From assembly GCA_942486035.1 (NCBI GenBank), contig CALNXK010000017.1, forward strand, positions 1,097,501 to 1,161,500: DNA of 64,000 bases. The letters run 5' to 3'. The position numbers and the translations under genes were made by a program. Each line of letters starts with the position of its first letter. The stretch's first letter is position 1. Below are positions 14,901-25,000 of the stretch, in pieces. Under the pieces are notes generated by a model. That model did no database searches and had not been told where the DNA came from. It saw nothing but the letters and a program-made list of their open reading frames with translations. The DNA comes from Porites lobata. Its lineage: Eukaryota > Cnidaria > Anthozoa > Scleractinia > Poritidae.

Positions 14901-17900
14901 CAGACCCTTTCCCTTGTTTTACTTCAATTATTTTATTATCCCAAGTATTTTCTACATTACCTGTAACGGGACAAGTCTCTGAAGTAGTTTCTGAAAATAT
15001 TTATCCACTGCATGAATATAAGGAGGATACGAAGTCCTCAATTTCATTTTTGAATCACGGAGCAACCAACTGTAAAGAAAAAAAGAGGTTGTTGGGACAG
15101 AAAAACAGTCAGTGATGTGTTAAAAAAGGCTGGGGCAAAAAAGAAAATGACAAATACACTCTTTGACCAACTTTTTGTAAAAGTTTCTGAAAGTTTATTT
15201 TTCCCTGACTGTGAGTCACTATGCCTAGTGTTGTGTCAATCATTGATTATAATCGATCATCGATTACAATCTTTAGGCAATGTGACAATTGATTACTAAT
15301 TGATTGGCTACTAATAATTAAAAATTAATGAATGAGGTTGAGTATCTTATGAAGAATTATGGAGATCGAGGAGGGTGTTATCCGTCGAGGCCGTAGGCTG
15401 AGGCGGATAACACCCTCCGAGATCTCCATGATTCTTCATATGATACGAAAGCCGAATTCAATAATTGTTTTATTATTCATTCTAAATAATTCCTAGTTTA
15501 AAAACATAGTTAAAACATGCTTACCTCCATCGATCTATCGATGTTCAGTTCATCTTCGATAGCGTACGTTTAGGTTTGTCCAGCCCCGCAAGTATTCTCC
15601 AAATAGCAGATGTCGCCCTCCGAGTTGTCTTCTTGCAGTTTTTGCTATGTTTTTAACTATTACTTCGCCTAGTTCCAGCTGTAGTTCTGATCTTACTCTT
15701 GAAACGAGTCAAGTGTCAGTCATTTTTGTTTTAACAACCAAAACAACTCAACCTCATCCCCAGGTCTTCTCTGTTAACAGTTCATTAACCTGTAGAAGGC
15801 TGCATTTTTGACATCATTTCCTTGTTAAACACAAAATTCTTCCAAATTTGGTCATCAGTAACTGGTTATGGTGAATTAAATGTATGCTTTTAGCCAATCA
15901 GAATCGGGGAAATATTTTGAATGAATAATAATTAACAATTATTGAATGAGGCTGAGTATTATCTGAAGAATTATAAAGGTCTCGGAGGGTGTTATGCTCC
16001 TCAGCCTACAGCCTCAACGGATAACACCCACCTCGATCTCCATAATTCTTCAGATGATACTTGGCCTCATTCAATCAATTGTTTTATTATACATTCAAAA
16101 TAATTCCTAGTTTAAGAAACAAGTTAAAACATGATTACCTCCATTGATGTTAAGTTCATCTTCGATAGCACATGTTAATCAGCAAGTTTAGGAGATAAAG
16201 GGTTGTTCAGCTCTGCAAACAATATTCTCCAAATAGCAGATGTCACCTGTCAAATTGTCTTCTTGTCGTTCTTGCTATGTTTTTAGCACACAGTTTGCCT
16301 ATTTATTCCTCGTGAAACGGGTGAAATGTTCTGCCATTTTTTTACTCACTACCAATGAAAACAACTCAACCTCGTCCCTAGGTCTTCTTGATTAACCGTT
16401 CAATAATCTGGCAATTTGCTGCACAACTGACATCAGTTTTCACATATCATGCAAATTCTTCCAAATTTGGTCAACAATAGCTTGTTATGATGAATTATCG
16501 ATAGGATTTTAGCCAATCATAAAATGGAGAAATATTTTGGATGAATAATAACTGTCAATATTGATCATTAATAGCTTAATACCTTGGTAATCCTCCAAGC
16601 TCCCACTCAGCACAGATGTATGGTCCAGGACGCACAATCACATATAACCCAACTGACTGAGCCAGTTTAATAAAATGGCTACACAGTAATAAAAAAACAA
16701 GAAAGACGTTTATATTTATGAGAAAACTCTGCCCTATAAATGTTGTTTCAAATAGTTTTTATGATTTTTTTTCTAAGTTTGTGAGTGTATGTAGAATATT
16801 GTCTAAATCCTGCAATCTGATTTGTTCTGGGAGTGCATTGTGGGTGGTTTTATGATCTTGCCAACTAACCCGGGCAGAATTGTTGTGCCCTCATTCACAA
16901 TTCTGTTTGTACTTTATGAATGAGCAAAAGCTGCGATTTTATAAACCTGAAAAAGTAAATTTTATTATTCAGAGAAAATAATATACCTTTGACAAGTTCC
17001 CCGAAGATCGATCGAATGGAAGAGTAATAAGAAGGTTGAAGAAGATGACTCCTAAAATTCTTGGACTTGTCCTACTTGCGTTTTGCTGAGAACTTGTCAA
17101 TTTTAATGCACTTCACTCGGAGTGCCAGAGTCATTCATATTCAATAAAATTTCTGGGGAATTCGCTACATAGTTTGTTATATCAAAGTTCCACTGTACTT
17201 AAGATGTTAAGTTTGTCTGACTTTTGTTTTTTGCAAATTTGTCACTTTGACAACATTTGTGTGCTGTGCTATACTTAAGCAATTGAAATTCATCTCACTC
17301 TTATATTATTTACATATTCTTGAAAACAATCTCATTTTATCATATAAAATGCCCTTACACTATATCCAAAATCCCTTCAAAGTTGAACTGTCCTTTAATT
17401 TCTTCATGCAAATTCCAAGGAACGTAACTGTTAAAGAAACAAAAACAATAATGCAGTTACCATACAAAAACACCTCAAGCTGCAACTAGTTCTACCCACC
17501 TTTAATCCATCTCCAGAAGTATTCCTTGATCCCAAAATGTCAAGAAAGGTCTTTGAAACACACCCAAATGATTCAGTGTCTAAAGTATCACCCACTTTTG
17601 TCTACGCTGGAAGGCCGCTGATTTAAATGCAAAAGTGGGAAAGAACTTCTCAAATTCAATGCACAATGGTTTTTTGACTTTTTTGAATATAGCGGAATCT
17701 CTTTTCAGGGGACATTCAACCTTGGGACAAGGCAAGTGTCCTCTGAATGGAAGTTTGGTTGCAGTTTGTTAATAATTAACCAACAAATAAAATATTTTTC
17801 TTTGATCCTGCCTCAGAATCTGCTGCAAACATTACTTAGCTTCAAGCAGGTAGATAATGTATAAAAAAATCACGATCAACTTAATTATCTCTGTGATGCT

Positions 17901-20883
17901 GTATGTTGAAGTACACCAACTTTAAGTGAGGTAGTTCATTTTCTGAAAGCTGTCACCATTATGACTAGTGAACGTTTGAACTTTATATTAACATTTTTTG
18001 TGGTCAGTCACTTTTTGATTGAAAAGGTTTGCCATAATCATTAAACATTAAATCTGGGTTTCAGGATCCAGACAACAGTTCCTTTCCCCAGAATAATGGT
18101 TTAAATTCCCTTCAATAGAGGTAACAAATACAAATATTATGTGACCTTTTTTCTGGGACCAAATTTTGTGTTCCATGAATAAAGGTGTTAGGGTTAGGGC
18201 TAGGAGAGGTTCCACTGTATATCCTAGCCTAAGCTAGAAGACAAAGAAAATTGAGAGTCAATCTATTGTAGGTTTTTAAAGTGACTTGGCACTTTATTTT
18301 GAGACTACATGTGAATGTTGCCCTCACTCATGCTTAAGGAAAGGTACATTGTAGCTCAGAAGTCAAAGTTAAGGTCTAGGAGAATGGTTCTACTGACATT
18401 TTAAGGAAAGAATTCAAGTCTCAAGGTGCTTTTAAATTCAACTAACTTAAAATGAAAAAATCGTGTAGTTTTTTCAAATGTCAAGTCCAGTTTTATACAG
18501 GATTTGATGCCAAGATGAACATCCTTCTGTTTGGTATGGTCTCTTTCTCGTGATTGGTTGAACGACTTTGTTTTCTTATCAAACCTGATAGAGCTTACCT
18601 CGGAAACTGTCATGGAAAATTCTTTTCTTCTATTTTATGTATCCAAGGAAATTTCCATGAGGTACTAATGACAATTTTATTGGGAAAATCGGTCACAAAC
18701 AGAGAGTTCATTCGCCATGGGTGTACAAGATTCTTTTATACAGAGGTGGTAAAGGAGGGATCTTGATCATAATGCTGCTCTTTCACAATTCACAAAAAAA
18801 ACAATTGACATAATGAGAATCCAGTTTCCAAAAAATTAATGGATGCTATGAAAACCACAACTCACAATGAAAAAAAAAATATCCATTCCACATTTCACAA
18901 GAAAAATGAGGGACTGAGAAAATACCCTTTACTACTCTCTAAAACAGTTAGTAAGTGTACCTTATTATTACTACGTCAACAACATTAGGCTCAAATATTA
19001 TGGCTAACCTTGTTGACGTACTAATAATAAGTTACACTTTCTAACTATTTTAAAGGGTATTTTCTTGGCCCTTCATTTTTCTCATGCAATGTGAAATGGT
19101 CAATTTTTCCATCGTGAGTTGTGCCTTTCATAGCAGCCATTAATTTTTTGGGAAGTGGATGCCACCAGGTATAGTTTATAGTGAAATGTTGAAAAAGGAA
19201 CGATATCAACTGCTTCTAGAAAAATTGACAAATGCCCCACCTGCGGGCAGAGGTTTTCTGACAAATCCCCACCAGCTTGGTAAGTGTAACTTATTACTAG
19301 TACGTCAACAAGGTTAGGCTCAAATACTGTGGTTCAGTTAATTCCAAGCATGCCCATACCCTCCCCCCACCTGCCATGCGCATTAGTCGCCTCTGCCCGC
19401 AGGTGGGGCATTTGCCAATTTTGCTAGAAGCAGTTAAGGTGATTCCCTGGTTTTGCATTGCGCATCTCTTACTGCGCATAACAAGATGGCCGCCGTAAAA
19501 AAGAGCATGTGAAGTAACATTATTGAAATGAAGTTGACTGAAGAGAAACGCTTGTGGTTGTTTCTTGCCGAGGTGAGACTCAATGTGGTGGGAATGTGCA
19601 TAACGTAAGCAGTACGCGTGTTGCTGAGTTCGACTTCCTCACGGAGAACCTCGATAGTGGATGTTTACTTTGTGCTTATTCACTTTGATTTTCATTTAAA
19701 CGCTTTCTTTATCACATTGTGTACTAAATGTGATATCTCGATGTAAATTCTGTAAAAAACAGATTTTTTAATACTTCCTTCCCCCTTTCACATACATTCT
19801 ATTTTGAAACTCACCCCAGTCCTCTCTCAAAAATCAAGGAAAATGCATTTGGTCCGCACTTTCTGCAGCTCTACCGCAAAAACGAGCACGGTGACCCCCA
19901 TTTTTTATTTCATGATTTTAATAAAGACAGTTCTTCCTTTTGGTGAGAAAAAAATTGGCACAAATCTATGTTCAGTTTTTTGGCAATTTTACTAAATTGT
20001 ACGGATTGAGCTACATGTGTCGAATAGCGCGTGTCCAATTTAATCCTACTTTGGAGCGTACAGTAAAAACAAGGGCATTAAAAGGCATTTTTATGGTACG
20101 TAAGGGGATAAACAATACATTAAAGTCAAATTCTGTGCGATACCACATGCATCATTGAAAAAATCTTTCCTTTTTGCCTAGTTTTAGGCTGCGCGCGGGT
20201 TTGTCAAAGGGTCCAAAATAGCCGTATTTGTCAGCATTGTGACGTCAAAACGAGCACGGTGACCCCCACTTTTTATTACTTTTTTATCATCTTCTTGACT
20301 TGTTACATCAGTGTACCAAGTTTCATCTACAATCTATGTTAGGTTCTTTTACTAGGGAATCACCTTAAGGTCGTTCCTTTTCCAACATTTCACTATAAAA
20401 TATACCTACTTGCATCCATTAAGACACTGCTTCCCATCATTGTGATCAGCTCCCACATGGAAGAAAACCAATCAATGTATCGTTTGAAGAGTTTAAAGGA
20501 AAAGATACTTCGTTCCCGGGCGGGGGGGAATAGGCACACTTGGAATTGACTGGGCCATTAATTAAAAGAATCAATAATCAAGCTTATACATAAGGATTAG
20601 TTAACGGTACTTACGTCTCTACTGTGTTTAATCCCATGGCTTTAAGCTTTAACAGACGATCTTTCCAATACTCAGGTACCACTCGGAAGTAATGAATCGC
20701 GCCGCTCAGTATTCGAAACGGTTCTCCCTCGAGTAAGAATTGTTGTTTCTCTGTCCGTAACACTCGTTGTTCCATAGGTAAACCACGAAACGCACGAAAA
20801 GCCGTCCATAAAATAATGAAGGCTGAGATTCCAAGAATGATGAGCACTGGCTTTGAACGAATACGTATTGTATTCATCGTCAT
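474..20883 (-). CDS. Beta-galactosidase-1-like protein, GH35 family, copy A (complete, 18 exons)
   Basis: This is a glycoside hydrolase family 35 exo-beta-galactosidase of the GLB1L2/GLB1L3 type, expected in the secretory or lysosomal system. Exons in transcription order: 20615-20883, 17359-17427, 16583-16678, 14961-15069, 13687-13788, 12260-12350, 11135-11199, 9199-9349, 7837-7917, 6886-6984, 6386-6418, 6192-6244, 5318-5470, 4472-4582, 2976-3060, 2358-2445, 1636-1873, 474-566. They total 1986 nt, giving 661 residues and a stop, close to human GLB1L2. Residues about 12-30 are hydrophobic (signal or type II anchor). The GH35 signature GGPVIAFQVENEYG gives proton donor Glu196; LMVTEFWPGWF gives nucleophile Glu276. 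The galactose-binding-type C-terminal region contains VENMGRVNY and GVVFINGHNLGRYWN. The first of two nearby Met codons (20883, 20877) was taken as start. All introns are GT-AG. Exon 14 (4472-4582) and the 33-nt exon 11 are the least certain. The N-terminus parallels copy B at 53 kb. Confidence 0.93.
1099..1485. repeat. Short inverted-repeat element (MITE-like), family 1, in copy A intron 17
   Basis: The ends are CTCTTAGGCCCC at 1099-1110 and GGGGTCTAAGAG at 1474-1485. Further in are matching inverted segments containing TGTCCCGGG and AGGGTCA. Total length is about 387 bp with no coding capacity. The subterminal sequence resembles the larger element at 33.4-34.4 kb, which also has TCCCGG followed by AGGGTGA, so the two look like one family. 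It lies between the last two exons of the gene. Confidence 0.6.
2446..2975. other. Copy A intron 15: no feature seen
   Basis: This is a 530-bp intron between the exons at 2976-3060 and 2358-2445. The short open frames in it have no codon pattern or family motif that I can recognise. No terminal inverted repeat was found. Confidence 0.5.
4050..4102. repeat. Small perfect hairpin in copy A intron 14
   Basis: GCAGAGGTCTCT at 4050-4061 is perfectly complementary to AGAGACCTCTGC at 4091-4102, around a purine-rich loop. It is an isolated stem, probably the remnant of a repeat. I see no functional context. Confidence 0.55.
5747..5905. repeat. Short TIR element, 159 bp, in copy A intron 12
   Basis: The left end GCGCCTGTTTACATGGAAG and the right end (reverse complement GGGCCTGTTTACATGGAGG) form an imperfect terminal inverted repeat of at least 20 bp. 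The interior has further inverted motifs around GTAGGTGAGG and TAGGGTGACC. It is non-coding and MITE-like. No clear target-site duplication was seen. Confidence 0.65.
6679..6797. repeat. Palindromic MITE in copy A intron 11
   Basis: The two arms start TTCTGGGATCGT and match over about 50 bp each, including a shared GTTATGATTGG-type block, with a very short centre. The whole unit is about 120 bp. The same TTCTGGGATCGT end occurs at 63.0 kb in copy B, but in a different intron, so the two insertions look independent. Confidence 0.65.
7965..8085. repeat. Fold-back repeat in copy A intron 8
   Basis: ACTGGTCC at 7965-7972 pairs with GGACCAGT at 8078-8085. Inside these, the block AACAGTTAATTTTGTTTCCC pairs with its reverse complement. 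The loop is GC-rich. Repeat-like sequence may run on to about 8340, but I cannot place the outer edge. Confidence 0.6.
8641..8706. repeat. CAT/CAC-rich microsatellite
   Basis: Degenerate trinucleotide repeat of CATCAC/CATCAT type in intron 8 of copy A. The His-rich open frame over it is a repeat artefact. Confidence 0.8.
8907..9005. repeat. (ATC)n microsatellite
   Basis: Long ATC/CAT trinucleotide run with minor interruptions, close to exon 8 (9199-9349) of copy A. The same trinucleotide forms the tail of the retroposon at 26.16 kb. No retroposon body is recognisable next to this one. Confidence 0.85.
9627..10030 (-). repeat. Possible 3' fragment of a retroelement with ATTT-repeat tail
   Basis: A run of about seven ATTT units near 9630-9655 is followed by sequence that, on the minus strand, would read as a 3' UTR ending in an AAAT tail. 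That arrangement is typical of retroposon 3' ends. No reverse-transcriptase frame survives, so the assignment is tentative. Confidence 0.3.
11840..11945. repeat. AAGTATACTT-like repeat patch in copy A intron 6
   Basis: Several copies of short motifs such as AAAGTACTT and AAGTATCC occur close together, some in inverted orientation. A denser patch of the same type lies at 41.6-41.9 kb inside a CFAP91 intron, suggesting a dispersed repeat. Confidence 0.4.
13031..13434. mobile_element. MITE with TTAA target duplication, 404 bp, in copy A intron 5
   Basis: TTAA flanks the unit at 13027-13030 and 13435-13438. The inside ends are AGGGGCTGTGTCAC and its near-perfect partner (reverse complement AGGAGCTGTGTCACC). 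A TTAA duplication with short TIRs is characteristic of piggyBac- or Kolobok-type cut-and-paste elements. There is no transposase frame inside, so this is a non-autonomous copy. Confidence 0.75.
14694..14732. repeat. Perfect 14-bp stem hairpin in copy A intron 4
   Basis: GTTATGCAAACCCT at 14694-14707 pairs with AGGGTTTGCATAAC at 14719-14732 over an 11-nt loop. It lies about 230 bp from exon 4 (14961-15069). No function can be assigned. Confidence 0.6.
15330..16555. repeat. Two tandem copies of a ~600-bp fold-back element in copy A intron 3
   Basis: Copy 1 (about 15330-15940) and copy 2 (about 15943-16555) are direct repeats of each other. Each opens with a hairpin whose arms carry TGAAGAATTAT and GGGTGTTAT and their complements. 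Each then shares the same sequence through ATTCTCCAAATAGCAGATGT and GCTATGTTTTTA to an end reading AAATATTTTG plus ATGAATAATAA. The copies differ by scattered substitutions and small indels. This looks like one element duplicated in tandem, or two insertions at the same end. Confidence 0.75.
18825..19155. repeat. Large palindrome (arms ~150 bp) in copy A intron 1
   Basis: The left arm starts TTTCCAAAAAATTAATGG and the right arm ends with its near-complement. The match continues through ACAACTCACAATG, AAAATACCCTTTA and ACTTATTATTA-type blocks. The loop of about 30 bp contains TTAGGCTCAAATA. The arms differ by several substitutions, so the palindrome is not newly formed. Confidence 0.8.
19157..20418. 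repeat. Outer inverted repeat with a nested palindromic insertion in one arm
   Basis: The left arm (19157-19205, resuming at about 19438-19460) pairs with the right arm at about 20345-20418 through GTGAAATGTTG, GGAACGA and AAGGTGATTCCC. The right arm runs directly from the GGAACGA block to the AAGGTGATT block. The left arm is split there by a ~230-bp insertion with its own inverted ends (AACTGCTTCTAG, GCCCCACCTGCGGGC). The interior also has two direct copies of AACGAGCACGGTGACCCCCA, near 19.87 and 20.25 kb. Confidence 0.7.
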
Positions 20884-21513
20884 TGCGACGTAGAGGAAAG
20901 AATCCAAGCGCTACAGATTGTACTAACTACAACAAAGGTTTGGCGGACAATCTTATCTGTCACTACCAACACATGCAGACGACAGTGGTCTCCATTGGAA
21001 GTTGCATTCCAGAAAAACACTACAAGATAATAAGAAGCTTAAATATAGCTGTTCAGAAGTTTGAAATAATTGAATGATGTGTATAGAAATTATCTCCTTC
21101 AGACCTTCTCCGGCGCCGCGGATATGCGGACACGTCACGCACACGTCACGGCCACCCAAGGCGATACGCTCCACCTGGCTACAAGGGGCTAGTCCGTTGT
21201 GTCTTCAACACCATTAAGTTGCGTCGAAAGGACATTCGAGCCAAAAAAGCGTTGGAAGTCTTTAGTTGAAAGGGAGAAATTCCCGTCACATGTACAGTCC
21301 TGCAAAACGAAGTACTTTCGGTTCCAACATTCCCAGATGTCTTGTCGACGAAAAGATCTGGGTACCAGATTAGAGATTCCCATGTTGCCTCGCGCTACGC
21401 TCTGTTTATGGACCCTGTTTATCCTTTCGCGCGAGAAGGTACATGTAATGGACGAAATACTCATACTTTGGATTAAAATATTCCGCAGCTGGGTTAGCCA
21501 GAGAAAAAAGACC
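20884..21513. promoter_or_regulatory. Upstream region of GH35 copy A
   Basis: This 630-bp stretch lies between the copy A start codon and the palindromic MITE at 21.5 kb. The promoter and 5' UTR of copy A should be here. I see no clear TATA box. Overlapping open frames of 114-117 codons on both strands (21.19-21.55 kb) show no recognisable protein family and were not annotated. Confidence 0.4.
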
Positions 21514-21775
21514 ACATTTCGCGACGCCACCAATGGTTTCCCCGCGAAATGACGTCTGAGAAATTAAACCAGCGCAGAAATTTCACACTGATAACGCGTC
21601 ACTACTAGCAGATCTGGGTAGTACTTCTGATTGGTCGTGCCGCTCGTGAAATTTGCTTCAACCAATCAGAAGCACTACCCAGATCTGGGTAGTGACGCGT
21701 CATCAGTGTGAAATTTCTGCGCTCGTTTCTCAGACGTCATTTCGCGGTGAAACCGTTGGTGGCGTCACGAAATGT
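21514..21775. mobile_element. Palindromic MITE, family 2, 262 bp
   Basis: The ends ACATTTCGCGACGCC and (reverse complement) ACATTTCGTGACGCC open long inverted arms. The arms pair over about 110 bp through GCGCAGAAATTTCACACTGA and AGATCTGGGTAGT, with a short centre. The element is non-coding. A diverged half copy of the same family is at about 54.12-54.27 kb in copy B intron 3. Confidence 0.8.
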
Positions 21776-22044
21776 CGGCTGTTTTCTAAGGCTACCGTTG
21801 GGTCACGCCAAAATGTTTTTGCGCGCAGATTTTCTATTATATCAGTTTTTATTTTTTATTTATTTATCTTTTTAATCAACCTCAACATTTTAGCCTGAAT
21901 AACCAAATTGAATAAAATAATCAGGAGCTGATGCAGGAGTAGGCTCAGTCTCCAGCCGTGGGTGTCTCCCGATGGGAGCATGGGGCGGAGAGAGCGCGCG
22001 CTTTTTGATTCCAAAATTCTACTTATTTATGTCACAAAGGAAGA

Positions 22045-25000
22045 TTTGATTCGCCTGTCCCAGATGATTTCAGGATTTTTTGTCCACATTTATGGGCAAC
22101 ATTAATTAAATTTGGCTGAGAACGAGAGAACGATGGCGTTTGCTGCACTCAAGGTAAGTCAACTAAAAGTTTGACAAACCATTTCGGGTAACATGAATTA
22201 AAGCTTTATTCATGCATAACAATGTCGGTCAGACACGGATTTTTGCTCTCCGTAATTTGTCTTGTATACTCCGCAACTTGCCGTCCTAATGTGTTCGAAC
22301 TCAACGAGCAGTTTACTAAAGGTAATATCTCTGAATTGGCAGTCACCAAAATTGATTTAAATGGTTATAAAAGAGACGTTTGGACGTTTCAAGCCCAAGA
22401 TTGGAAAGATTTCGTCATGGAGTTTCATATTTGCATACGAGAGTGGAAGGTCGTCCCAAGAGTACTCCGCAATGAAGAGCTCTTGGAATTAACGCCTGCA
22501 GTCAATGGGTCTTTATTCAAGAGTGCGTGGAATTTCTTGGTGATGGAGCGTAAGCATCAAAACAGCTCCTTTGTTCTTTTTCGCGCCTGGCATGGAACAG
22601 TAGATTCTGGTCTATTCACAAAATGGCGTAAGCTACGATATTCCAAAACACGCATTGCTTATTACAGTAATTCTATGGCTACTCAAGCGCTCTTGTTAAG
22701 CGGTGATGAGGAAAAAAATTTCGCGCCTAGCCAGGGAAAGGCGGCAAGCACCAATAATAAATTATCCAGGTCGAAACCAACGGCGGCAAAGTGCGATCAC
22801 TGTCAGAAAACAATTAGGTGGAACCAAAAGAACATTTCATGTGCCAATTGTATGGGATGTTTTCACTTAAAGTGTGTGTACCTGAAATCAGTGGTGAACA
22901 ACTGGCTATGCAATAGATGCACATGGGCGGCTCTGCCATTCTACAAGTGTTCGGATGCTGAGATGCTCAACGAGGCCTGTTTTTCGGATACTGATCTTGT
23001 CACAAATAATATCACACTGACTGATCAGGGAGAAAATGGAACTACACTTAACACATTTACTGGTCCCGACCTACTAAATGCAGCAAGGCAGAAAAATGCC
23101 AAGGGCATGTTATTATGTCACCTAAATATAAACAGCATTCAGAACAAATTTGATGAGCTGAAAGATGTTATTATCAATAATAAGGTGCAAATTATGGCTG
23201 TCAGTGAGACTAAAATTGATCGTTCATACCCAGACTCCCAGTTCCTAATACCAGTGTACTACTTGCACCGAAATGACCGAAAAAAGGGTGGAGGTGGTGT
23301 TCTCTTGTTTGTCTCATCTAAGAAACTCTCCAAGAGAGTCACCTTTGACAGGTGTTATAAAACCATTGATCCTTTGGCCTTGGAGATTGGTCTCAAATCG
23401 AGAAATGCGATTATACTGGTTATCTACAGACCTCCTAAGAAGCTTACTGGTAAATACAGACTTCTACTTGAGGAGGAATTAAGTCATATTGCCAACTGGG
23501 CTTCAATATCCGACAGTTATAATAACAGGAGACCTAAACCTGAACAGGATGGAACGCAGCAGCCCTAAAGGAAAGCTTCTTCTTGATCTTACCGAACCCA
23601 ATCGAATACAAATGAGAGGCTCTCTTATCACTAAGAGCTTGATCGATGTTATTCTCACTAAGCATCCGGAACTATTTGAGAATTGTGGGGTACAAGATCC
23701 TGCGCTCAGTGACCACGGACTTGTTTATGGATTCCTAAATGAGACGGTAAAACACCAGAAAGGCAAGATTGTAACATTTAAATCTCTAAAGGATTTTGAT
23801 GTGGAGAAATACAAAGAAGATCTAATGTATGCTCCATGGCATGTTAGTGAAATTTTCAATTCATGTGACGACAAGGCAAATTTTATGGAAATGCTTCTGT
23901 CCAGTATTGTCAATACACATATGCCTACGAAGAAGATGCGGGTTAGGGCTAAGGATGTTCCATACATGACTAAAGAATGGAAAGGTGCCATAAGAGCTAA
24001 GAGGAGGGCAGCAAAAAAGTATCTCAAGGAACAAACCAGTGAGAACTGGGAAGCTAGGCGGATAACCAGAAACGAGGCCACCCGACTCCGGAGAAAGGCA
24101 ATAAGGACATATTGGAAAGAGCAAGCCACTAAGCTTAAGTGCAAGCCGAGTGAGTTCTATAAGACATTTATGCCGCCCTTTCTGACTGATAAGCACAAGG
24201 TCAGCACAAATGAGCTCAGCCTAAGTATCAACGGGACCATCTGTAGAGACCAATGTGCGGTTTCTAATCACTTGTGTGAATATTTTGCTACTGTGGCTGA
24301 TGGGATTGGAGACACCAGTGCGGTTGATGACAAAGTTCTCGCCACCCACCCTAGTGTCCAGAATATTACGCAGAAGATGACAGGATACCAAGGCTTCCAG
24401 TTTCAGAACCTTCAGAGTTTTGAAGTTGAAAAGGCGCTGCAAAACGTCAATGTAAGGAAGAGTACAGGCTGGGACGGCATCCCTCCCATGGCGCTCAAGC
24501 TTGGAGCTACTGAGCTAACAAATCCATTGACGTCACTATTAAATTCATGTATAACCCTCGGAGAGTGGCCCTTGGGATGGAAAAGGGGTGAAAGGACACC
24601 CGTTTTTAAGAAGGAAGATCCCCATGAAATGGGAAACTACAGACCCATAACTGTACAAAAAAACTGTAAACAAATTCTTTGAACAATTACTCAGCAAGCA
24701 ACTCAGTTATGGTTTTAATAACAAACTGTGCGACAAACTAATAGCTTACAGGAAAAACAATGGCTGTGAGACAGCCCTCTTATCTTTGACTGAGAATTGG
24801 AAATTCGCTCTGGATGAGCATAACGTTGTGGGTGTTCTCTCCACGGACATGAGCAAAGCCTTCGATTCACTTTACCATCCACTTACACTTGCAAAACGTA
24901 AAGCTTATGGTGTTGAGGAAAGAAGTCTGCGATTGACGGGCTCCTACTTCACAGACCGTTATAACAGGGTCAAGCTAGGATCTGTAGTGAGCGAGTGGCA

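Noticed and set aside
21189..21552. Overlapping 114- and 117-codon open frames on both strands
   Set aside because: The two frames mirror each other, lack any known domain or splice context, and run into the palindromic MITE. Chance openness in GC-richer repeat-like DNA is enough to explain them.
22133..22160. Possible short first exon (ATGGCGTTTGCTGCACTCAAG before gtaagt)
   Set aside because: The donor is good, but no in-frame partner exon could be found, and the site falls in the proposed 5' region of the LINE.
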